Assembly: GCA_905233905.1 (NCBI GenBank)
Contig: CAJOFN010000002.1
Span: 1 to 59,628 of the forward strand
Length of the DNA stretch: 59,628 nt
Source: an uncultured Lachnospiraceae bacterium
GTDB taxonomy: Bacteria; Bacillota; Clostridia; Lachnospirales; Lachnospiraceae
Direction: 5' to 3'
Each line of letters starts with the position of its first letter. Positions within the stretch are counted from its first letter, which is position 1. Below, one piece after another: positions 20,761 to 30,069 of the stretch. The position numbers were made by a program, and so were the translations under genes. The notes under the pieces were generated by a model, which worked only from the letters and a program-made list of their open reading frames with translations, had not been told where the DNA came from and did no database searches.

Positions 20761-21996
20761 TTATAGCTTTTTGTGTCTTAATACCGCAAAATCCTCTATG
20801 GGATTTCCAACGTCAATATAAAAAATCTGTTTGGCGTGAGGCACGCTATCAATTATATTACCTTCTTCATCGAACAAATGCAATACTTTGACCCTTTCGT
20901 TGTCTCCCGAAGGGTGCATTATCTCTATCTCATCCCCTGTACCAAATTTATTTCTCTGCATCATGCGATAGCAGATCCGGCCGTCTATCTCCTTACTGCC
21001 GTCTACATAGCCTAAAAATACATAATCCGTAACATAGGTGGATTCATCGTAGATCATGGAGTCCTCTGAAGGCTTCCCAAAGAAAAACCCCGTGGTAAAG
21101 GTACGGTTGGTACAAGCCGATACCTCATCCTCATACCACTTAAGACGCTTCCTGTATTTCTCTTCGGATGAAAAATAATCGTCTATCGCCTGCCTGTAAG
21201 CCCTCGCCGTGGTAGCGACATAAAGGATGGACTTCATCCTCCCCTCAACCTTTAAGCTGTCGGCGCCTGTCGCTATAAGCTCCGGCAGATGGGATATCAT
21301 GCAAAGATCCTTGGAATTCATGATAAAGGTGCCCCTATCATTTTCAAATATGGGCAGCCTCTCACCCTCTCTTGTCTCCTCCTCCAGATAATATCTCCAT
21401 CTGCAGGGATGGGTACAGGCGCCCCTGTTGGCGTCCCGGCCGGTAAAATAATTGCTCAGAAGACATCTTCCGGAATAGGAAATGCACATTGCCCCGTGAA
21501 CAAAAACCTCAAGCTCCGCCTCATCCCCAAGCTCTTCCCTGATGCCGGCAATCTCCTTAAGGTTCAGCTCTCTGGCAAGCACCACTCTTTTTGCGCCCTG
21601 TTCTCTCCAGAACCTTACTGACATGGCATTTGTGGTATTGGCCTGAGTGCTGATATGTATGGGAATGTCACCTAAATATTCCTTTGCAAGGGCAAATACC
21701 CCCGGATCTGCCACTAAAACCCCGTCAGGCATTATGTCGGAAAGCTCTTTAAAATATTCCCTGATCGGCTCTATATCACCGTTATGCGCAAAGATATTTG
21801 CCGTAATATAGACCTTTTTCCCAAGAGAATGTGCAAATCCGATGCCTTCTCTCATATCCTCATAAGAAAAATTGTCTGCCTTTGCGCGAAGGCTGTATGC
21901 CTCTCCGCCAATATATACCGCATCCGCTCCGTACCGGAATGCTATCTTTAATGTTTCAAGATTGCCCGCAGGCATCAAAAGCTCAGGTTTTTTCAT
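20761..21996 (-). CDS. Peptidase U32 family protein
   Basis: KPELLMPAGNLETLKIAFRYGADAVYIGGEAYSLRAKADNF, ELEVFVHGAMCISYSGRCLLSNYFTGRDANRGACTHPCRW. Confidence 0.95.
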   Translation of the reverse strand: MKKPELLMPAGNLETLKIAFRYGADAVYIGGEAYSLRAKADNFSYEDMREGIGFAHSLGKKVYITANIFAHNGDIEPIREYFKELSDIMPDGVLVADPGVFALAKEYLGDIPIHISTQANTTNAMSVRFWREQGAKRVVLARELNLKEIAGIREELGDEAELEVFVHGAMCISYSGRCLLSNYFTGRDANRGACTHPCRWRYYLEEETREGERLPIFENDRGTFIMNSKDLCMISHLPELIATGADSLKVEGRMKSILYVATTARAYRQAIDDYFSSEEKYRKRLKWYEDEVSACTNRTFTTGFFFGKPSEDSMIYDESTYVTDYVFLGYVDGSKEIDGRICYRMMQRNKFGTGDEIEIMHPSGDNERVKVLHLFDEEGNIIDSVPHAKQIFYIDVGNPIEDFAVLRHKKL

Positions 21997-22630
21997 GTTT
22001 TGTGCTGACGGCGATCCCGTCGCCTATAGGCATTATATCCGTAACAAGCTCATCATCATGGGTGATGGCATAGAGATATTCTCTCATTCTTTTGTGTATC
22101 GTCCGGTCTCTCCTTCGCACGGCATACCGCGGCAGCAATATATCCCCGTCAAAAAGAATATTGTCACTGACCAGTATCCCGCCTTCATTAAGCAGACCCT
22201 TCAGCCGGCAGAGCATTGTTATATACTGTGCCTTGGAGGAATCTAAAAATATAAGATCATACCCTTCGTCAAGGTCTTCTATGACCCGGGCGGCATCACC
22301 TTCCAAAAGGCTTACCCGGCTCCCAAGAGACATATCTGAAAAATTCGCCCTTGCCTCCGGGATTATCCTTGCATCCTGCTCAATGGTTACAAGAGTCGCA
22401 TCGGACTGTGCATGACGCAGCATGTACATGCCGGAATACCCTGCCGCCGTACCTATCTCAAGTATCCTCTTCGGCGCCTTTGACGCTAAGAGCCATTTCA
22501 GAAAATATTCCGTCTCTCTTCGGATGATCGGTATGTCCCGCTCTTCCATTGAAGCGCGCAGGCCTTCCATAGCCTTATCATCCTCCATCAGAAGGCTGTC
22601 GCAAAAGGATTGCCAGCAGTCTGTGTTCAT
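21983..22630 (-). CDS. O-methyltransferase (TrmR-like SAM-dependent)
   Basis: RILEIGTAAGYSGMYML, DLIFLDSSKAQY. Start moved to MNTDCWQSF, giving an ATGA overlap with the RNase J stop; the ORF track extends it to 22681. Confidence 0.85.
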   Translation of the reverse strand: MNTDCWQSFCDSLLMEDDKAMEGLRASMEERDIPIIRRETEYFLKWLLASKAPKRILEIGTAAGYSGMYMLRHAQSDATLVTIEQDARIIPEARANFSDMSLGSRVSLLEGDAARVIEDLDEGYDLIFLDSSKAQYITMLCRLKGLLNEGGILVSDNILFDGDILLPRYAVRRRDRTIHKRMREYLYAITHDDELVTDIMPIGDGIAVSTKHEKT

Positions 22631-24291
22631 ATTTCCATTATGATGGGCATGATCATGGGTCTGCGCTGGGTTTCCTTCCATACAAAGTCTGAAAGGGCAG
22701 TCTTGACTTCATTCTTGATCCTTCCCCAGTCCTTGATCTTCTGCTGTGTGAGGGAGTCCAGCCGGTCCACTAAAACCTCATGAGCCGAATCCATAAGATC
22801 CTCTGCTCCCTTAACATATACAAAGCCCCTGGATACAATATCAGGTCCTGCCAGAACCTCTCCGCTGCCGGAATCAAGAGTCATTACAACGATGATGATG
22901 CCGTCTTCCGCAAGGCGCTGTCTGTCGCGGAGTACCACGTTACCGACATCTCCCACTCCGAGGCCGTCAACCATAATGGCGCCGGTGTGGACATTGCCCG
23001 TAACCTTTGCGCTGTTCTGATCCAGTGAAAGAATATCTCCGGAATTCAAGACAAAGATATGCTCATCGTCGTAGCCTAATTTCCTTGCTATCTCCGCCTG
23101 CGCCTTCAGATGCCTGTATTCGCCGTGAGCCGGGATACAGTATTTGGGACGGACCAGCGAATAGATGAGCTTGATCTCTTCCGCGCAGGCATGGCCTGAT
23201 ACATGGACATCCTGGAAGATAACATTTGCGCCCCTGTGATAAAGGTCGTTTATAACTCTTGAAACTGCCTTTTCATTGCCCGGTATGGGATGTGATGAAA
23301 ATACTATCGTATCATTGGGCTTTATCTTAACCTTCCTGTGGGTGCCGTTTGCCATCCTTGAAAGAGCCGCCATGGACTCACCCTGACTGCCTGTGGTGAT
23401 AAGCACAGTCTTTTCATCGGGGTAATTGGAAAGCTCATCCGTTGATATCATTGTCTTGTCGGGAATATTGAGATACCCGAGATCGGAAGCCGTGTTTATG
23501 ATATTAACCATGCTTCGACCTTCGACTCCCACCTTTCGTCCGAATTTGTGAGCTGAATTGATGATCTGCTGCACCCTGTCAACATTGGACGCAAAGGTAG
23601 CTATTATTATGCGGGTATCGGTATGCTCGGAAAAGATCTGGTCGATCTTGCGGCCTACAGTCCTCTCCGACTCTGTAAAGCCGGGTCTCTCCGCATTGGT
23701 GGAATCACAGATAAGCGCCAGCACGCCCTTCTTTCCGATCTCTGCAAAATGCTGAAGATCTATGGCGTCACCGAACACCGGAGTATAATCCACCTTAAAA
23801 TCTCCTGTATGCACTACTGTACCGGCAGGAGAATGTATTGCAAATGCCGCCGCGTCCTGTATCGAGTGATTGGTACGGATAAATTCCACCCTGAAGGGTC
23901 CTAAATTGATGGACTGACCATAGCTAACAACCTTGCGTCTTACCTTTGAGGTCAGGTTATGCTCCGCAAGCTTGTGCTCGATGACACCTATGGTAAGCTT
24001 GGTTGCGTAAACAGGCGCAAGTATCTCCCTTAAAACATAAGGGAGCGCCCCGATATGGTCCTCATGGCCGTGGGTAATGAAGATACCCTTGACCTTGTCC
24101 TCGTTCTCCAAAAGATAGGATATATCCGGGATCACAAGGTCGATCCCTAACATATCATCCTCAGGAAAAGCCAGTCCGCAATCAACCACTATGATCGTGT
24201 CCTGATATTCAAAAGCCGTAATGTTCATTCCTATCTGTTCCAGACCTCCTAAGGGAATGATCTTAAGCTTTTCTCTGTTCTGTTTTCCCAC
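22627..24291 (-). CDS. rnj: Ribonuclease J
   Basis: ITHGHEDHIGALPYVL metallo-beta-lactamase motif, CDSTNAERPGFTESER, VSGHACAEEIKLI, IPAHGEYRHL. Confidence 0.95.
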   Translation of the reverse strand: MGKQNREKLKIIPLGGLEQIGMNITAFEYQDTIIVVDCGLAFPEDDMLGIDLVIPDISYLLENEDKVKGIFITHGHEDHIGALPYVLREILAPVYATKLTIGVIEHKLAEHNLTSKVRRKVVSYGQSINLGPFRVEFIRTNHSIQDAAAFAIHSPAGTVVHTGDFKVDYTPVFGDAIDLQHFAEIGKKGVLALICDSTNAERPGFTESERTVGRKIDQIFSEHTDTRIIIATFASNVDRVQQIINSAHKFGRKVGVEGRSMVNIINTASDLGYLNIPDKTMISTDELSNYPDEKTVLITTGSQGESMAALSRMANGTHRKVKIKPNDTIVFSSHPIPGNEKAVSRVINDLYHRGANVIFQDVHVSGHACAEEIKLIYSLVRPKYCIPAHGEYRHLKAQAEIARKLGYDDEHIFVLNSGDILSLDQNSAKVTGNVHTGAIMVDGLGVGDVGNVVLRDRQRLAEDGIIIVVMTLDSGSGEVLAGPDIVSRGFVYVKGAEDLMDSAHEVLVDRLDSLTQQKIKDWGRIKNEVKTALSDFVWKETQRRPMIMPIIMEI

Positions 24292-24331
24292 TATATATTT
24301 ATCCTCCGTAAAAAGTCGAAATTATCTTGCT

Positions 24332-24337
24332 ATTATA
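24332..24337 (-). promoter_or_regulatory. Extended -10 element (TGCTATAAT) upstream of RNase J
   Basis: In the hypB-rnj gap on the minus strand: ...GATTGTGCTATAATAGC; no good -35. Confidence 0.4.
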
Positions 24338-24357
24338 GCACAATCTGTCTAATTTTA

Positions 24358-25005
24358 CTACTGTAAAACTCTCTGTCTTATCCATTCAAAAAATTCCTCC
24401 ATCCCCTCTCCTGTCTTTGCGGAAACGGGGATGATCCTTGCATTTTCATTCCTCATCTGGATATTTTCCCTTGCCTTTTCCATGTCAAAATCAAATACCC
24501 CTGCGGTGTCGATCTTATTGATAAGCACAAGGTTGCAGACCTCAAACATAAGGGGATATTTAAGGGGCTTGTCATCCCCCTCCGGCACGGAAAGGATCAT
24601 GGCATTTGCCGAAGCTCCCGTATCAAACTCTGCCGGACATACCAGATTTCCTACATTTTCAAGCACTACAAGGTCATGCTTTTCCTTAAGATGTGATAGT
24701 CCCTGGGCAGTCATTCCGGCGTCAAGATGGCACATGCCTCCGGTATGAAGCTGTATCACCTCCACTCCGCAGTCTGCAAGCTTTATCGCGTCCACATCCG
24801 AGTCGATATCCGCCTCCATTATCCCTATGGACAGCTCATCCTTCATTGCGGTAACAAGCCGCTTTAAAACGCTGGTCTTTCCTGCTCCCGGGGATGACAT
24901 AAGGTTTAATAGAAAGGTCTTCTCCCCAAGAAGCCTCTTTCTTAAAGCCTCGGCCTCAGCATCATTATCCTCGTAAATGCTTCTTTTAATATCTATGATC
25001 TCCAT
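24358..25005 (-). CDS. hypB: Hydrogenase nickel incorporation GTPase HypB
   Basis: NLMSSPGAGKTSVLKRLV P-loop, GIMEADIDSDVDA, ENVGNLVCPAEFDTG, LVLINKIDTA. Confidence 0.95.
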   Translation of the reverse strand: MEIIDIKRSIYEDNDAEAEALRKRLLGEKTFLLNLMSSPGAGKTSVLKRLVTAMKDELSIGIMEADIDSDVDAIKLADCGVEVIQLHTGGMCHLDAGMTAQGLSHLKEKHDLVVLENVGNLVCPAEFDTGASANAMILSVPEGDDKPLKYPLMFEVCNLVLINKIDTAGVFDFDMEKARENIQMRNENARIIPVSAKTGEGMEEFFEWIRQRVLQ

Positions 25006-25020
25006 GTTTTTACCGCCTTT

Positions 25021-26007
25021 CTAACATATCCTTGGCAGCCCCTCGTCCGCCAGGGGGTAGAGCCTGCGCCTTCCCCCTATGGAGGTTATCACAAAAAGCT
25101 CTCCCTCGTCCGCCTCCTCAACTACGCCAATATCTCTGGCCGCTTCTCCGTATTTTGACTCTCTTATGGCACAAAGCGCCTCTTCGCTGTCAGCCTCATC
25201 CACGATACATACAAGCTTGCCCTCATTTCCCATGTAAAGAGGATCAAGCCCCATGATGCCGCAAAAGCCTCTTACCTCTTCACTTACCGGGAGGTCTGCC
25301 TCATTGATAATAAACCGCTTTCCGGAGGAAGCCGCCAGCTCATAAAGCACTGTTGCAAGGCCGCCTCTGGTAATATCCCTTATGCTGTGAACCTTAAGCT
25401 TTTTAAGCTTTGCTGCCATTTCGGTAAGGGGCGCATTATCTGATGTGATGGAATTAGACACCTCAAGCCTCTGTGAGAGTATGCAGGCGTGGTGATCCCC
25501 AAGGCTTCCGCTTACTATGATATGATCCTTGGGCCTTGCGCCTCTTGCCGATATATCAGTATCCTTTTCCACAAAGCCTATGCCTGTGGTATTTATCATA
25601 AAGCCGCCGCTGCCTTCTATAACCTTTGTATCGCCGCAGGCTATTTTTACTCCTGCTTCCCTAACAGTAAGCGCTATGGAGGAAGCAGCCTTCTTTAATT
25701 CGCTTATACGCGCTCCTTCCTCTATCACAAAAGCCACGGTCAGATATTTCGGAACGGCTCCCCTTGATAAAAGGTCATTTACACTGCCGCATACGCAAAG
25801 CCTCCCTATATCGCCTCCGGGGTAAAATACCGGCGTTACCACAAAGCTGTCCGTTGTAACGGCTATTCTCTCATTGCCGCGCAGCACCGCGGCATCATCC
25901 ATGTCATTGACGTATGTATCTCCGAAGGCCTCCGCAAAAACAGTCTCTATGAGCTTTGATGTCGCGCTCCCCCCGCTTCCGTGAAGCATGGAAATCTGCT
26001 CTTCCAT
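25021..26007 (-). CDS. hypE: Hydrogenase maturation carbamoyl dehydratase HypE
   Basis: LHGSGGSATSKLIETVF, AVTTDSFVVTPVFYPGGDIGRLCVCGSVNDLLSRGAVPKYLT, C-terminal GLPRIC. Confidence 0.96.
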   Translation of the reverse strand: MEEQISMLHGSGGSATSKLIETVFAEAFGDTYVNDMDDAAVLRGNERIAVTTDSFVVTPVFYPGGDIGRLCVCGSVNDLLSRGAVPKYLTVAFVIEEGARISELKKAASSIALTVREAGVKIACGDTKVIEGSGGFMINTTGIGFVEKDTDISARGARPKDHIIVSGSLGDHHACILSQRLEVSNSITSDNAPLTEMAAKLKKLKVHSIRDITRGGLATVLYELAASSGKRFIINEADLPVSEEVRGFCGIMGLDPLYMGNEGKLVCIVDEADSEEALCAIRESKYGEAARDIGVVEEADEGELFVITSIGGRRRLYPLADEGLPRIC

Positions 26008-27054
26008 TTATTTCCCCCTGATATCATTTACAAAATGTGTAAAACAGCTTCCTTCCCTTGACACCATGCATGCCCCCTGTGGAGAAGACGGAGTACATCC
26101 CCTGCCAAACAGCGGACATTCCGCCGGATTTTTGCTGCCGGTAAGCACCCGGTCACAAATACACGCCTTATTCAGCTTGATGTCTTCGTCAAGAAATACG
26201 CTGCCCTCATCAAGATGGCTGTATTCTTCCCGTAATATCAGCCCGGAACCCTTTATTTTCCCAAGCCCTCTCCATACAGCGCCGCAGGGCTTAAAATACT
26301 TATCTGTAAGCTCCTTTGCCTTAAGGTTGCCCTCTCTTGTGACCACAGATGGATAATCATTCTTTACCAGGCCCCTGCCGCGGTTTTTTACAAGATCGAA
26401 TAACGCCACAAGCAGCCTTTCTCCCGTAAATCCGGCGACGACAAAGGGTATGGCATACACGCGGGCAATATCGGAAAAGGCATCATAGCCTGTGATAACG
26501 GACACATGCCCCGGTGCCAGAAAGCCGTCAATAGGCGCACCGTTCTCCATGATCCTTCCGATAACAGCAGGCATGGTTTTTATGGCTGTAAGTATATGGA
26601 TATTTTCTATCCCGGCTTTTATCACCCGGTCAATAAGCTGTGCATAGACAGGGGCGGTAGTTTCAAACCCTACTGCCGCAAACACAAATATCTTTTCCGG
26701 AGACTTTTCCGCTATATCAATGCAGTCAAGAGGAGAGTATACCATGACAACCTCTGCTCCCCTTGATCTTGCATCAAGAAGGCTTTCTCTGCTTCCCGGA
26801 ACCCTCATAATATCCCCAAAGGTAACTACGCAGTAACCCGGCTTTAAGGACAGCTCTATCAGCTTGTCAATGTAAGAGGAAGGCGTAACACAGACAGGGC
26901 ATCCCGGACCGGATATAAGATGAATACGGTCTGAAAGCATATCCCTTATGCCGCAGGAGGCTATTGCCGCGGTATGGCTGCCGCAAACCTCCATTATCCT
27001 CATATCCTCCCCGTCATATTCCTTCAGAAAGGCTTTTACGGAATCAATGGTCAT
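26008..27054 (-). CDS. hypD: Hydrogenase formation protein HypD
   Basis: IMEVCGSHTAAIASCGIRDML, LISGPGCPVCVTPSSYID, GFETTAPVYAQLI. Confidence 0.97.
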   Translation of the reverse strand: MTIDSVKAFLKEYDGEDMRIMEVCGSHTAAIASCGIRDMLSDRIHLISGPGCPVCVTPSSYIDKLIELSLKPGYCVVTFGDIMRVPGSRESLLDARSRGAEVVMVYSPLDCIDIAEKSPEKIFVFAAVGFETTAPVYAQLIDRVIKAGIENIHILTAIKTMPAVIGRIMENGAPIDGFLAPGHVSVITGYDAFSDIARVYAIPFVVAGFTGERLLVALFDLVKNRGRGLVKNDYPSVVTREGNLKAKELTDKYFKPCGAVWRGLGKIKGSGLILREEYSHLDEGSVFLDEDIKLNKACICDRVLTGSKNPAECPLFGRGCTPSSPQGACMVSREGSCFTHFVNDIRGK

Positions 27055-27266
27055 ATTAGTTCCTCAATCTCACTTAAAAGCCCCTGAAGCTCATCTGCCT
27101 CTGATTCTGATATAATCTGCATTATATATCCGGCATGAACCAGGACTCTTTCGCCGATCTTCGGCTCCACAAATCCTAATGCCGCCCTGACCTTGTTCCC
27201 GCTGAAATTAACAACGGCGTCATTTCCTTCTATGCTTTCCACGATACCCGGAAGCGCTACACACAT
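27051..27266 (-). CDS. hypC: Hydrogenase maturation chaperone HypC
   Basis: MCVALPGIVESIEGNDAVVNFSG..., VLVHAGYIMQII; essential Cys2 present. Confidence 0.95.
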   Translation of the reverse strand: MCVALPGIVESIEGNDAVVNFSGNKVRAALGFVEPKIGERVLVHAGYIMQIISESEADELQGLLSEIEELI

Positions 27267-27267
27267 A

Positions 27268-29598
27268 TCAATCCTTCTCCTTTTCCATCAGATAGTACAT
27301 CTGCCCCAAAGCAATCCCGCCGTCAGTACAGGGCACAGCTTTATTAATATAAACTTTAAATTCTTCCTTTTCAAGCCTGTCAAACAGCATGTTCAGCAAA
27401 AGAGAGTTGCTCATCGTACCACCGGACAGGGCTATGTCAGGTTTTTTCGTCGTACATTCCGCAAAGATCCTCTTACACATCCCAGCTGTCATATCCGCTA
27501 TAGCCCTGTGGAATAAATATGCAAGCCCGGAAGCAGCCCTGCCCTCCCGTTTTTTATTAAATATCCATTCAAGAAGTTCTCCCGGATCAGCAATCAGACC
27601 ATCATGGTCATCAATAATATCAATAGCCGGAGCATCCCCGAAAGCGTCAGCCCTTCCGTTATAATCTTCGGCGGCAGCCTGCAGCATCATTGGTGCCCTG
27701 CCCTCGTATTCATTGTCATGGCAGATATCCAGTATTGATGCAGCGGTGTCAAAGAGCCGCCCCATGGACGAGGAATAGACTGTATTTATCTTTTTATCAA
27801 TGGCACGGCATCTCAGTTCAAAAGCTTCTTTATCCTTTTTATCAAGCTTGCTTTTAATAATTTGTCCGAAAAACTCATCCTTAACCTTCGTCTGCGAAAG
27901 CCATCCGTATGCCGAAATGTCACAGTCCTTTGCGGATATATCCGAAGCCATAATAGCCGCGTATCTGATATGTCCGGCACGTACAAAATCACGCCCGTTA
28001 CATAGCAGAAACTCTCCGCCCCAGATATTGCCGTCCCTGCCGTAACCGGTACCGTCGTATGCCACCCCAAGCACATTTTCCGTAAGGCCATGCTCCGCCA
28101 TCACTGATAATATGTGCGCATGGTGGTGCATAAGCGCCTTTGAGCCATCAGGCATATTCCTTGATGAAACATATGAGGGGTGTGCGTCCTTTGCAAACAG
28201 CTTCGGTTCTATATCAAGGAGCTTTTCCATATGGCCCAGAGCCCTGCCCCTTGCCTCAAACGCCCTTTCATCGGCCAGATCCCCGAAATGCCCGCTTAAG
28301 TATACAGCTTCGCCCCGGCCTATGGCAAATGAGGCTTTTAAATCTCCTCCGGCAGCAAACGCCTCCTGCGGCAGCCTTTTGCCCGGTACCAGTACAGGCT
28401 TTGGAACATATCCCCTTGCCCGCCGTATTATCTGTACTCCGCGGGGGGTAACCTGACAGATACTATCGTCGAGAGCGCTTACTATCCGTCTGTTGTTTGA
28501 CAGGACAATATCAATGACGCCGGAAGCCTTTGCAATACCCTCCATTGCCTCATCATCCGCTATGATAGGTTCTCCCCCCAGGTTAGCGCTTGTCATAACA
28601 AGGGCTCCTGTCCGCTCAAGAATCATGACAAGGGCAGAACTGCAGGGCAGCATTGCACCGATCCTGTTGCTGTCAGGGGCAATGTTTTCTGCGATCCCAA
28701 AAGCATCATGCTTTGCCCTTAATAAAACAATGGGTCTTTCCGGTGATGTCAGAAGCTCTCTTTCCTCTTTTGAAACCTCCGCTGCCTTCTCCACGGCGTC
28801 CACATCCAAAAACATTACCGCAAAGGCCTTATGCGCCCTTGCTTTAAACCTCCTCAGCCTTGCTGCGGCATCAAAAGAGGAGGCAAGATGCGCAAGGTGA
28901 TAGCCTCCCACATCCTTTATAGCTGCGATGCCTCCGGCTAAAAGCACCTCTATGGTTTTATCCAATGCCTCTTCGTTTCCGCTGTATCTCTTCCCCGATG
29001 CCGTGTCACAGGCATAAAGCTTTGGTCCGCAGTCATTACAGCATATGGTCTGGGCGTACCTTCTGACATCTCCCTCTCTTATATAATCCTCTTTACATTT
29101 CTCACAGAGTTCAAACTCTGTCATGGAGGTATTTTCCCGGTCGTAGGGAACCTTCTCCATTATCGTATATCTTGGCCCGCAGGAAACACAGGAGATAAAG
29201 GGATGCCTGAATCTTCTGTTTCCCTTATCAGACAGCTCCCTGCGGCATCCTTCACATAATCCGATATCCGCCGGCAGTATCCTTACATTCTCTGAATTCT
29301 CGCCGCTTTCCCTTATCTCAAATGAGATCGGCCTGTCATTTGAAATCCTGTCCTCCCCTGTAAGGCTTATGCTTCTGACCCATGATCCGGGCAGGATCGT
29401 ATTTCCCTGCTTTAGTGCAAAAAGACGGCGGACCAACTCATCCACCGCCTCTTCTTTTCCAAAAACCTTAAGCTTAACGCTTCCGCCGCTGTTTAAAACC
29501 CATCCTCCAAGGGACAGTACGCTGCAGGTCTCTGCCACAAAGGGCCGGAACCCCACGCCTTGAACAAGACCGCGTATATTGTAGAATCTTTCGATCAT
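27268..29598 (-). CDS. hypF: Carbamoyltransferase HypF
   Basis: Acylphosphatase-like N-terminus (RGLVQGVGFRPFVAE), CEGC/CxxC zinc fingers, YrdC-like domain, VAYDGTGYGRDGNIWGGEFL, ALSGGTMSNSLLL. Confidence 0.96.
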   Translation of the reverse strand: MIERFYNIRGLVQGVGFRPFVAETCSVLSLGGWVLNSGGSVKLKVFGKEEAVDELVRRLFALKQGNTILPGSWVRSISLTGEDRISNDRPISFEIRESGENSENVRILPADIGLCEGCRRELSDKGNRRFRHPFISCVSCGPRYTIMEKVPYDRENTSMTEFELCEKCKEDYIREGDVRRYAQTICCNDCGPKLYACDTASGKRYSGNEEALDKTIEVLLAGGIAAIKDVGGYHLAHLASSFDAAARLRRFKARAHKAFAVMFLDVDAVEKAAEVSKEERELLTSPERPIVLLRAKHDAFGIAENIAPDSNRIGAMLPCSSALVMILERTGALVMTSANLGGEPIIADDEAMEGIAKASGVIDIVLSNNRRIVSALDDSICQVTPRGVQIIRRARGYVPKPVLVPGKRLPQEAFAAGGDLKASFAIGRGEAVYLSGHFGDLADERAFEARGRALGHMEKLLDIEPKLFAKDAHPSYVSSRNMPDGSKALMHHHAHILSVMAEHGLTENVLGVAYDGTGYGRDGNIWGGEFLLCNGRDFVRAGHIRYAAIMASDISAKDCDISAYGWLSQTKVKDEFFGQIIKSKLDKKDKEAFELRCRAIDKKINTVYSSSMGRLFDTAASILDICHDNEYEGRAPMMLQAAAEDYNGRADAFGDAPAIDIIDDHDGLIADPGELLEWIFNKKREGRAASGLAYLFHRAIADMTAGMCKRIFAECTTKKPDIALSGGTMSNSLLLNMLFDRLEKEEFKVYINKAVPCTDGGIALGQMYYLMEKEKD

Positions 29599-29615
29599 AT
29601 ACAGCCCTTAGTTCT

Positions 29616-30062
29616 TTAGTTCTCTGCGGCTTTCTCCGCAGCCTTCGCGACAGCGGCAGCTTTGGCGGCAGCAGCCTTTGCGGCCGCTTCCTCCCTCTTC
29701 TTTCTCTCTGCCTCAAGTACCTCGGGAGATTTGGTATAGGTCACCTCACCCTTTGCTGCGTCAGGCGTCTGATAACCTTCGATCATATGAAGGCATTTCT
29801 TGGGGCATTTTTCAACACAATATCCACAGGCAATGCAGTCAAACCTGTTGATAGACCATGTACCGGCATTCCTGTCTACGGAAAGAGTACCGCAGGGACA
29901 GCAGCGGACACACATACCGCAGCCTATACATTCGTCTATTGTGATCTCAATATGTCCCCTTGCCCCGTCGGGATATTCTATGGGCGCCGCCGGATAAGAG
30001 GTTGTCACAGGCGGACGAAACAGATTTAAAATTGCCTCTGAAGCGTATTTTAATACAGCCAC
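29616..30062 (-). CDS. echF: Ech hydrogenase ferredoxin-like subunit (2x[4Fe-4S]) with Ala/Lys/Glu-rich C-terminal tail
   Basis: CIGCGMCVRCCPCGTLSV and CIACGYCVEKCPKKCL motifs; tail EAERKKREEAAAKAAAAKAAAVAKAAEKAAEN. Confidence 0.85.
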   Translation of the reverse strand: MAVLKYASEAILNLFRPPVTTSYPAAPIEYPDGARGHIEITIDECIGCGMCVRCCPCGTLSVDRNAGTWSINRFDCIACGYCVEKCPKKCLHMIEGYQTPDAAKGEVTYTKSPEVLEAERKKREEAAAKAAAAKAAAVAKAAEKAAEN

Positions 30063-30069
30063 CGCGCAC

